A stretch of DNA of 64,000 nucleotides from CAYUIG01 sp964444685. GTDB lineage: Bacteria; Gemmatimonadota; Gemmatimonadetes; Longimicrobiales; RSA9. The DNA lies in NCBI GenBank assembly GCA_964444685.1, contig CAYUIG010000005.1, positions 1 to 64,000 on the forward strand, given 5' to 3'. The translations under genes were made by a program, and so were the position numbers. Shown here piece by piece: positions 53,313 through 62,450 of this stretch. The first letter of the stretch is position 1. Each line of letters opens with the position of its first letter. Under the pieces are notes generated by a model. The model searched no databases. It worked only from the letters and a program-made list of their open reading frames with translations, and was not told the DNA's origin.

Positions 53313-54584
53313 ATGCCCGACGACAGCCGCACGCCGGCGGTGGACCGCCGCGACTTCCTCAAGGCGGCAGGCCTGCAGACCGGCCTGCTCTTCGCCGGTG
53401 GCTACGCACCCGCCATCGCACGCGCCCGCGGTCAGGGGCCGAACATCATCGTGGTCGGCGCCGGTGCATGGGGCTCGTGGACCGCGCTGCACCTCCAGCG
53501 CATGGGCGCGACGGTACGGCTCATCGATGCGTACGGCCCCGGCAATTCACGCTCGACCTCGGGCGATGAAACGCGCGGGATCCGCACCGGCTACGCGGAC
53601 AACGTGCTCTGGTCGACGTGGGCATCGGAAGCGATCCGTCGCTGGAAGCAGTGGGACGAAATCTTCCAGGAGGCGTTCGGGCAGAAGGTGTTCTTCCCCG
53701 TCGGCGACCTCATCCTGCGCAAGGAGTGGGAGCCGTTCCTCGAGCAGACGCGCGCGACGTGGGATCAGGTCGGAATCGAGTACACCGTCCTCACGCCGGA
53801 AGAAGTCCACTACCGCTGGCCGGTGATCGACCTCACCGACATCGGCGTCGCACTGTACGAGCATGACGCCGGCGTCGCCCGCGCGCGCGCCGCAACGCAG
53901 GCCACCGCGGAACTCTTCCGCCGCGAGGGCGGCACCATCATCGAGGAGCGCGTGCATCCGGGTCGCCGCGACAACGGCCGCGTGCAGGAAGTGTGGCTGT
54001 CGAATGGCGAGACGCTCACGGCCGACCTGTACGTTTTCGCGTGCGGGCCGTGGCTGTGGAAGGTCTTCCCCGAGATCCTCACGCGGAAGATGCGCACGTC
54101 GCTCGGCCACGTCTTCTATCTCGGCACACCCATCGGCGACGACCGCTTCACATGGCCGAACATGCCGAGCTACAACTTCCCGGGCATCACCGGCTGGCCC
54201 GCACTGCCCTTCGACTTCCGCGGCTTTCGCGTGCGCACCGGCGGCGGCCAGCACAGCGATCCCGACTACAGCGACCGGTGGGTCCCGCCGGAGTCGCACG
54301 TCCGCTTCCGCAACTTCCTCGCGGAACGGTTCCCGCACCTCGCGGCGGCGCCCCTGCTGGAGACGCGCGCCTGCCACTACGAGTCCACCTCGAGCGGCGA
54401 GTTCATGATCACGCCGCACCCCGACCTCTCGAACCTCTGGATCGTCGGCGGCGGCAACGCCGAGGGCTTCAAGTTCGGCCCCGTAATCGGCGACTACGCC
54501 GCGCGCCGGATCATGGGGGAGGAAGGTGACCCCGAGCTCGTCGCACGGTTCGGGATCCCGGCCGAGGAGTACGAGCAGCGCTGA
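53313..54584 (+). CDS. Tat-exported FAD-dependent oxidoreductase (DAO family)
   Basis: A 423-residue flavoprotein. The N-terminus DRRDFLKAAGLQTGLLFAGG is a Tat signal (RRDFLK). The Rossmann GxGxxG motif is VVGAGAWGSWTALHLQ, with the DAO/sarcosine-oxidase-like fold continuing (GDETRGIRTGYA, YESTSSGEFMITPHPDLSN, ending GGGNAEGFKFGPVIGDYA). It probably oxidises an N-methyl amino acid or amine outside the cytoplasm. It lies 88 bases after the permease. Confidence 0.9.
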   Translation: MPDDSRTPAVDRRDFLKAAGLQTGLLFAGGYAPAIARARGQGPNIIVVGAGAWGSWTALHLQRMGATVRLIDAYGPGNSRSTSGDETRGIRTGYADNVLWSTWASEAIRRWKQWDEIFQEAFGQKVFFPVGDLILRKEWEPFLEQTRATWDQVGIEYTVLTPEEVHYRWPVIDLTDIGVALYEHDAGVARARAATQATAELFRREGGTIIEERVHPGRRDNGRVQEVWLSNGETLTADLYVFACGPWLWKVFPEILTRKMRTSLGHVFYLGTPIGDDRFTWPNMPSYNFPGITGWPALPFDFRGFRVRTGGGQHSDPDYSDRWVPPESHVRFRNFLAERFPHLAAAPLLETRACHYESTSSGEFMITPHPDLSNLWIVGGGNAEGFKFGPVIGDYAARRIMGEEGDPELVARFGIPAEEYEQR

Positions 54585-54655
54585 GCGGCATTGACCGCCG
54601 GGGGCGGCCGCCCCCACGTTGAAACCGGCATCCCCCCTTATCCGAAGAGTTCTCC

Positions 54656-55924
54656 ATGCGACGACGACACTTCATCCTCGCCGCGCTCGTCGCGGCGCCG
54701 GTACTCGCGTGCGCCGACGGCGGCAGCGAGTGGGCCGGCACCGTCCGCGACAGCGCCGGCATTGCCATCGTGGAGAACCCGCTGGAAGGCGTGTGGGCTC
54801 CCGGTGAAGCGCCCACGATCGAACTCGAGCTCGACATCGGCTCGGCGGAGGGTCCGGCCGAGACGCAGTTCGGTCAGATCGCCCCGGCCGCCGGCATCGA
54901 TGTGGCCGAGAACGGCGACATCTACGTTCTCGACATGCAGGCGAGCATCGTGCGGGTGTTCGACGCGAACGGCACGTACCTGCGCGAGATGGGCGGCCAG
55001 GGCTCGGGCCCCGGGGAGCTGAGTCAGGCGCTCGGCGGCGTCCTGCTGCTCCCGGGCGACACGGTGCTCGTGCCGGACGTCCTGCAGCAGCGGCTCACGC
55101 GCTACACGCCCACGGGCAACCCTGTCGCCAGTGTGCCGCTGCCTCTGACCGAAGGCATCCCCATCCGCTGGGAGAAGACGGCAGACCACCGCATCATTCA
55201 GCAGCAGCGGCGCATGCAGCTGCCGGGAATGGATTCGGTCACGCAGGCGGACTACCTGATCGAGAGGGGCGCGGACGGGACCATTCGCGACACGATCATG
55301 CAGCTCCCGACCGGTGGCACGATCAACTTCAGCGGCGAGGGGCCGATGATCCGCCTCTTCTCGCCCGAACCGGTGTGGGCCATCGGCACCGACAGCAAGG
55401 TGTACTACGCCATTAACGACGGCTACAGCATCCTCGTCCACTCGCGCGATGGCGTGCTCGAACGGATCATCCGGCGTCCGTTCGAGCGGCGGGCTGTTAC
55501 CGAATCCGACCAGCAGCAGATCCGCGACGCAATGACGGATATGATGCGCGACCAGGGGGTGCCGCCGCAGGCCGTTGCGCAGATGGGGCAGATGCTGCAG
55601 TTCGCCGATTACTATCCGGCGTTCGCCACGATCATCGGCGGACCGCAGGGATCGATCTGGGTCCAGCAGATCCGCAGCGCCGAGGAGATGGCCGCGGGGG
55701 GCGGCGAGTTCGACATCCAGGACACCGGTTCCAACCGCTTCGATGTGTTCGATTCGCAGGGCCGCTATCTCGGGGTGATCGAGCTGCCGCAGCGCTTCCA
55801 GCCCATGCGCGTCGTCGGATCGTACGTCTACGGCATCTGGCGCGACGAACTGGACGTCCAGCACGTGCGCCGGCTGCGCATCGGTGGAACCATCGAGGAG
55901 GTGCCCAGTGAGATCGTTCGTTAA
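54656..55924 (+). CDS. Six-bladed beta-propeller (NHL/6-BPL) lipoprotein
   Basis: A 422-residue exported protein with lipobox VLAC at about residue 19. Repeated strands ending in IYVLDMQASIVRVFDANGTY and SRFDVFDSQGRYLGVIELP-type text give a six-bladed propeller. Proteins of this type are abundant in Gemmatimonadota. Its last 17 bases overlap the following cytochrome gene, so they form an operon. Role unknown. Confidence 0.82.
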   Translation: MRRRHFILAALVAAPVLACADGGSEWAGTVRDSAGIAIVENPLEGVWAPGEAPTIELELDIGSAEGPAETQFGQIAPAAGIDVAENGDIYVLDMQASIVRVFDANGTYLREMGGQGSGPGELSQALGGVLLLPGDTVLVPDVLQQRLTRYTPTGNPVASVPLPLTEGIPIRWEKTADHRIIQQQRRMQLPGMDSVTQADYLIERGADGTIRDTIMQLPTGGTINFSGEGPMIRLFSPEPVWAIGTDSKVYYAINDGYSILVHSRDGVLERIIRRPFERRAVTESDQQQIRDAMTDMMRDQGVPPQAVAQMGQMLQFADYYPAFATIIGGPQGSIWVQQIRSAEEMAAGGGEFDIQDTGSNRFDVFDSQGRYLGVIELPQRFQPMRVVGSYVYGIWRDELDVQHVRRLRIGGTIEEVPSEIVR

Positions 55925-56795
55925 GTGGACCGGGATCGCACTCGGTTCCATACTCGGACTGCTGATCATCGCGGGGGCCGTGCTCTACGTGCGCGGCGGA
56001 TCTGCGTTCGATGGACCGGATGAGCTTCCGCTGGAAAGCATCGCGGCGGATCCGTCCCTCATCGACCGCGGCGCGCACATCGCCGCAACGCACGGCTGCA
56101 TGGACTGCCACGCGGCGCGGCTGGAGGGTCAGGTGCTCGTCGACGCGCCGCCCTTCCTCGTCGTCGCATCCAATCTGACGTCCGGCGCCGGCGGCGTCGG
56201 CTCACGCATGGATGCGCTCGGCTGGGAGCGCGCCATCCGACACGGTGTCGGCGTCGACGGCCGCGGCCTCGCGATCATGCCGTCCGAGATGTACGCCCAC
56301 ATGAGCGATGACGACGTCGCCGCCCTCATCGCGTGGCTCGACGCGCAGCCGCCGGTCGACAACGAGCTCCCGCCGACAGAGATCCGTCCGCTCGGCCGCA
56401 TCATCGCCGGCATGGGCGGCTTCGCGCCGACAAGCCAGCTCGTGAACCACACCGAGCCGCACCTGGAAGTCGCGCCGCCGATGGCGGCCACGGTCGAGTA
56501 CGGCGCCTACCGCGCGCGCACGCTCTGCCACGCGTGCCACGGCCCGAACCTCGAGGGCGCACAGCCCCCCAATCCCGATAGCCCGTGGGCGCCTTCGCTC
56601 CACGGTGTGAAGGGCTGGACGCTCGAGCAGTTCGTCACCACGCTGCGGACCGGTCAGACACCCGCGCGCCAGCTCGACAGCCTCTACATGCCGTACAACA
56701 TCACGCGGGAACTGGAGGACGTGGAGATCGAGGCGCTGCACCTTTACATCAAATCGCTGCCTCAGCCGTCAGGGACTCCGGTGGCTGCGCGGTAG
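55908..56795 (+). CDS. Membrane-anchored diheme cytochrome c
   Basis: A 295-residue protein with one N-terminal membrane helix (WTGIALGSILGLLIIAGAVLY shortened) and two heme sites, CMDCH (about residue 66) and CHACH (about 211). This matches alcohol/aldehyde-dehydrogenase-type cytochrome subunits. The GTG at 55908 has GGAGG 6 bases upstream and lies inside the propeller gene's end. Electron transfer in the periplasm is the likely role. Confidence 0.9.
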   Translation: MRSFVKWTGIALGSILGLLIIAGAVLYVRGGSAFDGPDELPLESIAADPSLIDRGAHIAATHGCMDCHAARLEGQVLVDAPPFLVVASNLTSGAGGVGSRMDALGWERAIRHGVGVDGRGLAIMPSEMYAHMSDDDVAALIAWLDAQPPVDNELPPTEIRPLGRIIAGMGGFAPTSQLVNHTEPHLEVAPPMAATVEYGAYRARTLCHACHGPNLEGAQPPNPDSPWAPSLHGVKGWTLEQFVTTLRTGQTPARQLDSLYMPYNITRELEDVEIEALHLYIKSLPQPSGTPVAAR

Positions 56796-56823
56796 TCTCA
56801 GGGTCGGGAGGCACCGAAGCGGT

Positions 56824-57573
56824 TCAGCGCTCGAGATCTCTCACCCACACGTTGCGGAAACGAACCGGCTGCCCGTGATCCTGGAGCACGAGCGGGAGCC
56901 GATCGGGATGGACGGCATAGTCCGGTCGTGCGCGATGCGCGGTCGGGCCGGTGAGCTCGACGGCATCCTGCACGAGCACGCCGTTGTGGAAGACGGTCAG
57001 TACGGCGGGACTCACGAGTTCCCCGTCCGCATCGAAGCGCGGACGGCGGAACACGATGTCATACGACTGCCACTCGCCGGGTGAACGGCTGGCATTCACC
57101 AGCGGCGGATACTGTCCATAGATGGCCGCGGCCTGTCCGTCGGCGTACGTCTCGTTCTTCCACGAATCGAGCACCTGCACTTCGTACCTGCCCATCAGGA
57201 ACACGCCGCTGTTGCCGCGGTTCTGCCCGTCGCCTTCCGGCTGAGCGGGCGAGGCCCACTCGATGTGGAGCTGCACGTCGCCGAATGCGTCGCGCGTCGC
57301 GAGTTCGCCGGCTCCGGGCACGACTTCGAACCAGCCATCACCGACGCGCCAGCGCGCGGGATCGCCGAAGCTCTGCCACGCGGAGAGGTCGGACGCGCCG
57401 AAGAGTACGATCGCATCGGACGGTGGCGGCGCCGGCGTCGCCGATTCGGGGCCCGGATCGATCACCGGCGGCCGCGCGCGGCCGGGGTCGTGCGGCGGCC
57501 AGTCGTGAGGCGACTGCGCCGCAGCACTCCCCGCCATGAGTGCGAACCCCGCAGCAACCGCGAGGGCCCGCAT
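56824..57573 (-). CDS. DUF1080 (3-keto-disaccharide hydrolase family) exported protein
   Basis: A 249-residue protein with signal peptide (AVAAGFALMAGSAAAQ) and a concanavalin-like jelly roll of the DUF1080 type. It begins LFGASDLSAWQSF, contains NRGNSGVFLMGRYEVQVLDS and a WQSYDIVFR strand, and ends RFRNVWVRDLE. It probably binds or cleaves sugars in the periplasm. It starts by a 1-base overlap (TGATG) after the M28 peptidase. Confidence 0.9.
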   Translation of the reverse strand: MRALAVAAGFALMAGSAAAQSPHDWPPHDPGRARPPVIDPGPESATPAPPPSDAIVLFGASDLSAWQSFGDPARWRVGDGWFEVVPGAGELATRDAFGDVQLHIEWASPAQPEGDGQNRGNSGVFLMGRYEVQVLDSWKNETYADGQAAAIYGQYPPLVNASRSPGEWQSYDIVFRRPRFDADGELVSPAVLTVFHNGVLVQDAVELTGPTAHRARPDYAVHPDRLPLVLQDHGQPVRFRNVWVRDLER

Positions 57574-59123
57574 CAGTTGCCCGTGTACGACTCGGCGCCG
57601 GGCCGGCACTGCGGCCAGCTCTGCGTCTGTCCGCGGAACGACGGCATCACGTCGCGCCGCTCACGCGACACCTTCTCCGGATCCTCCGACGCAAGGTACG
57701 CGAGCATCGCGGTGAGCGTCGCGTTGTTGCGGATCTCCTCGAACACGACCTTGTCGAACGTGTCGCGGTTGGTGTGCCATGTATGCGTACCGTAGCTCCA
57801 GGAGATCGAGCTCAGGCTGAACGCGGGTGCGCCCGCGCAGATGAACGACGCGTAGTCGCTGCCGCCGCCGCCCGGCGAGCCGGGAATGTTCAGGTCGATG
57901 TGGCGTGTGATCTCCGCGGGGACGCGGCCGAGCCAGTCGGCGAAGTGACGGCCGGCACCCGTGAGCCCCTGCATCGAGATGTTGACGACGCGGCCCGTGC
58001 CGTTGTCCTGGTTGAAGAGCGCCTGCAGCCCCTCGACGATTTCGGGATGCATCGCGGCGAAGCGGCGCGAGCCGTTCAGGCCCTGCTCTTCCCCGCCCCA
58101 GAGCCCGATCACGATCGTGCGCTTCGGATTCGGATACACCTGCTTCAGGATGCGCATCGCCTCGAGCATCACGGTGCTGCCCGTGCCGTTGTCCGTCGCG
58201 CCCGAGCCGCCGTCCCACGAGTCGTAGTGCGCGGAGAGCAGGATGTACTCGTTCGGCAGCTCCGTCCCGCGAATCATGCCGACCGTGTTGTACACCGGCA
58301 CCTCACCCGTGAACTCGGACTCGGCCACGAGCCGCACGGCCGGTCCCTGATCGTTCTCCGCGAGCCGCCACAGCAGGCCGTAGTCCTCGCACGACAGGTC
58401 GAGGTTCGGCACGTTCGACGTCGTGGTACCGAACACCTTGTTCACGCCGATGTCGCCGGACCAGTTCGACTCGAGGATGCCGGCGGCGCCCGCCTGGTCG
58501 AGCGCGCTGCGCAGCTGCGACCCGGATGCGACGCGCGCGGAGCGCCACGCATCCTGCGCCTGGGAGCGCGCCTCGGTCATGCGCTCGAGCGCTCCCGGCT
58601 GGCCGAACTCCTCGTAGTGCGAATTCGGCCGGCAGGTCGGCTGCGGGAAGGACGTGAGCACGAACTTGCCGCGCGTGGTCGGCAGCCATGCACGCACCGC
58701 GGCGGAGTCGCGCAGCGGCGGCAGTATCACGACCTCACCTTCGACGGTGCGGCCGCCGGTGCCCGGACTCCACGCGAGCATCATCGCCTCGAGGGAGCGG
58801 ACGCGCGGCTGGACCAGATCGAGGTGCGTGATGCCGCGGTCCCAGCCGCGCCACGTGCCGTACGGCTCGTTGCGCGCCTCGATGCCCCAGCTCTGGAGGA
58901 GGGACGCCGCCCAGTCGTTTGCGCGGTCGATGCCCGGTGAGCCGGTGAGCCGGGGTCCGATCGAGTCCATCAATGGCTGTGCGATACGTTCGGCCTGGCT
59001 CTGCTCCATGCCGAGCTGCCAGATCTGCTTCAGAACGGCATCGTCGGTGGTCCAGGTCTGCGCCGCCGCCGGCCCCGCTGAAAGGACGAGCGCCGCCATC
59101 ACCGCCGTATTGATCGTTCTCAT
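57573..59123 (-). CDS. Exported M28-family zinc peptidase
   Basis: A 516-residue aminopeptidase with a signal peptide (TAVMAALVLSAGPAAA). A PA-like insert (about 120-270) precedes the M28 catalytic domain. Metal ligands and catalytic residues fall in LSAHYDSWDGGSGATDNGTG, WGGEEQGLNGS and THTWHTNRDTFD. It releases N-terminal residues from peptides outside the cytoplasm. The ATG at 59123 precedes a normal signal; the frame extends upstream without homology. Confidence 0.93.
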   Translation of the reverse strand: MRTINTAVMAALVLSAGPAAAQTWTTDDAVLKQIWQLGMEQSQAERIAQPLMDSIGPRLTGSPGIDRANDWAASLLQSWGIEARNEPYGTWRGWDRGITHLDLVQPRVRSLEAMMLAWSPGTGGRTVEGEVVILPPLRDSAAVRAWLPTTRGKFVLTSFPQPTCRPNSHYEEFGQPGALERMTEARSQAQDAWRSARVASGSQLRSALDQAGAAGILESNWSGDIGVNKVFGTTTSNVPNLDLSCEDYGLLWRLAENDQGPAVRLVAESEFTGEVPVYNTVGMIRGTELPNEYILLSAHYDSWDGGSGATDNGTGSTVMLEAMRILKQVYPNPKRTIVIGLWGGEEQGLNGSRRFAAMHPEIVEGLQALFNQDNGTGRVVNISMQGLTGAGRHFADWLGRVPAEITRHIDLNIPGSPGGGGSDYASFICAGAPAFSLSSISWSYGTHTWHTNRDTFDKVVFEEIRNNATLTAMLAYLASEDPEKVSRERRDVMPSFRGQTQSWPQCRPGAESYTGN

Positions 59124-59187
59124 GAATACCTCTTCAAGGGGATGCGTACCGGCCGACAACGTGGCCCGAAAGTGCCTGCGGGACAAG

Positions 59188-59616
59188 CTACCGGCGCAGC
59201 GCGGGGTGCGCCCATGTGAGACCGAGACCGATCAGGCCGAACCAGATCATGGTGCCGGGCGCCAGCGCGGGCGTGGCCCCCATCAACGACTCCCGGAAAA
59301 GCGCCCAGCCGGCGATCGTGGGCGCACGTTCGATCTCGAATTCGGCGTTGCCGGAGTAGTGGAGCCAGAGGCCCACGCCGCCGACGACCACGAACGCCGT
59401 CATCACGAGCCGGAAGAGTCGCACGAACCACTGGTTCGGCCGACCGAGCACCAGAAGCCCGCACGTCATCCCGGCGCCGAGGCTCACGATGGGGATCCAC
59501 TGCTCCCAGTCCTCGGTGTGCTCGAGGAGGAGCAGCTCGATCAGTGTGCCGGCCATGCCGAAGAGCAGCACCAGGAGCAGGAGCGTCCTGAGCCGGGCGG
59601 TGTCGCGATTCTCCAC
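59188..59616 (-). CDS. Small multi-span membrane protein, 142 aa
   Basis: Four predicted helices: LRTLLLLVLLFGMAGTLIEL, WIPIVSLGAGMTCGLLVLG, LVMTAFVVVGGVGLWLH and MIWFGLIGLGLTW. An acidic loop EHTEDWEQW lies between the first two. No known family. The GTG at 59616 has GGAG 5 bases upstream; it lies 64 bases before the M28 gene, perhaps in the same transcript. Confidence 0.7.
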   Translation of the reverse strand: MENRDTARLRTLLLLVLLFGMAGTLIELLLLEHTEDWEQWIPIVSLGAGMTCGLLVLGRPNQWFVRLFRLVMTAFVVVGGVGLWLHYSGNAEFEIERAPTIAGWALFRESLMGATPALAPGTMIWFGLIGLGLTWAHPALRR

Positions 59617-59780
59617 GTCGTCTCCAGTCGGTTGCGATGCGCAATCTGTCCTGTTCCCGCGTGCGTGCAAGCCCACCGGGCATTGCCGCGGGCGGCCGGG
59701 CAGCATTAGCGTTACTCGTTCACGCCTCAGCCTGAGACAGCCCTGTCGACCCGGCCATACGGCCGGGGGGATCGGAACCC

Positions 59781-62432
59781 ATGCGGCCTGTGCCGTTGCG
59801 GGTATGGTGCGCGCTCATGCTCCTGCCTGGCGCCGTCGCGGCGCAGCAGGGGTCCATCGTCGGCACCGTTGTCGAGGCCGACACCCGTGCGCCCGTCCGC
59901 GCAGCCGCGATCGAGATCCAGCCGGCCAGCGGCGAGTCCATCCTCCTGCTGAGTGACTCCGTGGGCCGCTTCCGCGGCCCGGCCGACCCCGGCAGCTACG
60001 TCCTGATCGTTCGCTCCATCGGGATGCAGACCGCGCGCGTCGAGGCGGTGGAGGTAACTGCAGGCGCCACGACGAGCCTCGAGATCGTGCTCACGCCCAC
60101 GGCCCTGATCCTCAACCCTATCACCGTCACTGCGTCGCGCAAGCCTGAAAAGCTGCTCGATGCGCCATCGGCGATCTCGGTCGTACGCGCCGATAAGGTC
60201 GCGGAGCGGCTCGTGGCCACGGCCGACCAGCACGTGCACACCGTGCCCGGCATCGATGCGGCGTCGCTCGGCATGCAGCGAACGTCCGTGGTCGCGCGCG
60301 GATTCAACGACACGTTCTCCACCGCCCTGCTGATCCTGACCGACTACCGCTTCGCGAACATACCGTCGAACCGACTCAATGCCTTCTACATGATGTCGCC
60401 GACCGACCTCGACATCGACAGGATCGAGGTCACGCTCGGCCCCGGTTCGGCACTGTATGGTCCCAATGCGACGAGCGGCGTGCTGCACCTGTTCACCAAG
60501 TCCCCCATCGACGCGCCCGGTTCGACCGTCACCCTGGGCGGCGGCGAGCGGTCCGTCTTCCAGGCCATGTTCCGCACCGCGCACGCACCGAGCGACCGCT
60601 TTGGCGTAAAGCTCTCCGGCCAGTTCTTCCGCGGCGACGACTGGGAGTGGACGGATCCTGTCGAAACCTCGTTGCGCGCGGCCGACCCCGACAATCCGAA
60701 CATCGGCGCGCGCGACTTCACCGCCTCGCGCTGGAGTCTCGATGCGCGCGTGGACTACCGGTCGGGCGACGACAGCGAATGGGTGACGTCGGCCGGGAGG
60801 AACACCACGCTGAACATGATCGAGGTGAACGGCTCGGGCCGCGCCCTCGCGGAAGGCTGGCGCTACGACTACGTGCAGAGCCGGTTCCGCAGCGGCCGCC
60901 TCTTCCTCCAGGCGTTCGTCAACCTCAACGACTCCGGCGACTCCCGCTTCCTCCGCACCGGGCTGCCGGCGATCGACAGGAGCCGTATCTGGGCCGCGCA
61001 GGCGCAGCACGGGCACGTGTTCGGTCCCGTCGACGCCACGTACGGCTTCGATGCGCAAACCACGGACACGCGCACCGCGGGTTCGATCACCGGCCGCTTC
61101 GAGGACGACGACCGCGTCGACGAGGTCGGCGGCTACGTGCACGCGGTCACGCGCCTGTCGGACGCACTCGAGGCCGTGGCCGCGCTCCGGCTCGATTACC
61201 ACAACCGGCTCGCCGATCCGGTATGGTCGCCCCGCGCTGGTCTCGTCTGGCGACCCGCCACCGACCAGACCCTGCGCGCCACGTACAACCGCGCCTTCCG
61301 CACGCCCTCCGTGCTCGATCTGTTCCTCGACCTTTCGGGCGGTGCGGTTCCGATCACGGATCAGATCTTCTACGACATCCGCGCGGTCGGCGTCCCGGGA
61401 TCGGGCTACAGCTTCGCGCACTGTGAAGGCGGATACCGCGACCTGTGCATGCGTGTGCCCGGGTTGCCTGATCCCATGCCGGCGAACGCGACGCTCGTCT
61501 GGGACGCGCTCATTGCCGCGCTCGCACCCGACCTCGCCGCCTACCTGCCCGCACCCGGAAGCGCGGTCGGTACCGTGCTGCGCCGACTCGATCCGGAAGG
61601 ACTCGCCACGGGCAACCCGTTCCCGCTCGACCCGGACGGACCCCAGGCGATCGCACAGCTCCGGCCCCAGATCCACAACACCTTCGAGCTCGGGTACAGC
61701 GGACTCGTGCGGGACCGGCTGCTCCTCACCGCGAACGTGTACCGCACACGCGTTCACGACTTCGTCGGTCCGATTTCCGTCGAGACGCCGAACGTCTTCC
61801 TCGATCCGGCCACGACGGCTGCGTACGTCTCCGAGCAGCTCGCGCCCCTGCTCGGCGCCGGCGCGATCGACCAGGCAACGATCGACGCGATCATCGCCGG
61901 ACTCGCTGCGGTGCCGGTCGGTACGATCTCCCCCGCGGAGTGGGATGCACCCGACATCCTCCTCACCTATCGGAACTTCGGGAAAGTCGATCTGTGGGGC
62001 TTCGAGGTGGGCGCGCAGCTCGAGGCTGCAGAGGGCATCTCGTTGCGCGGCGCGGTCAGCTACATCAGCGAAGAGTGCTTCGACTTCGATGATGACGACC
62101 GCTGCACCAGCGCGGTCGACCGCTCCCTCAACGCGCCGTCATGGAAGGGCAGCCTGGCCGTGCGCTACGACGATCCCGGCCGCGGCTTCGCGGCCGAGCT
62201 GCGCGGGCGCATGGTGGATGGCTTTCCGCACAGCACGGGCGTTTTCGTGGGAGACATCCCCGGCTACACGGTCGTCGACGCGGCCGTGAACTACAGGCTG
62301 CCACACGTCACGGGTGCGAGCATCGGCCTCACCGCCACGAACCTGTTGAACAACATGCATCGAGAGATGATCGGCGCTCCCGAGATGGGACGTCTCCTGC
62401 TGCTCCGCCTCCGCTATGATTTCCAGCCGTAG
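59781..62432 (+). CDS. TonB-dependent receptor with carboxypeptidase-like N-terminal domain
   Basis: An 883-residue outer-membrane receptor. Signal peptide (1-22), carboxypeptidase-regulatory-like domain (about 24-112; GSIVGTVVEADTRAPVRAA), plug (about 115-235; ITVTASRKPEKLLDAPSAIS, VVARGF, LDIDRIEVTLGPGSALYG) and a 22-strand barrel ending LLLLRLRYDFQP. It imports a ligand in a TonB- and proton-motive-force-dependent way. It starts after a small hairpin at 59752-59770. The ligand is unknown. Confidence 0.94.
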   Translation: MRPVPLRVWCALMLLPGAVAAQQGSIVGTVVEADTRAPVRAAAIEIQPASGESILLLSDSVGRFRGPADPGSYVLIVRSIGMQTARVEAVEVTAGATTSLEIVLTPTALILNPITVTASRKPEKLLDAPSAISVVRADKVAERLVATADQHVHTVPGIDAASLGMQRTSVVARGFNDTFSTALLILTDYRFANIPSNRLNAFYMMSPTDLDIDRIEVTLGPGSALYGPNATSGVLHLFTKSPIDAPGSTVTLGGGERSVFQAMFRTAHAPSDRFGVKLSGQFFRGDDWEWTDPVETSLRAADPDNPNIGARDFTASRWSLDARVDYRSGDDSEWVTSAGRNTTLNMIEVNGSGRALAEGWRYDYVQSRFRSGRLFLQAFVNLNDSGDSRFLRTGLPAIDRSRIWAAQAQHGHVFGPVDATYGFDAQTTDTRTAGSITGRFEDDDRVDEVGGYVHAVTRLSDALEAVAALRLDYHNRLADPVWSPRAGLVWRPATDQTLRATYNRAFRTPSVLDLFLDLSGGAVPITDQIFYDIRAVGVPGSGYSFAHCEGGYRDLCMRVPGLPDPMPANATLVWDALIAALAPDLAAYLPAPGSAVGTVLRRLDPEGLATGNPFPLDPDGPQAIAQLRPQIHNTFELGYSGLVRDRLLLTANVYRTRVHDFVGPISVETPNVFLDPATTAAYVSEQLAPLLGAGAIDQATIDAIIAGLAAVPVGTISPAEWDAPDILLTYRNFGKVDLWGFEVGAQLEAAEGISLRGAVSYISEECFDFDDDDRCTSAVDRSLNAPSWKGSLAVRYDDPGRGFAAELRGRMVDGFPHSTGVFVGDIPGYTVVDAAVNYRLPHVTGASIGLTATNLLNNMHREMIGAPEMGRLLLLRLRYDFQP

Positions 62433-62450
62433 TATTCACCCGACCCTGCG

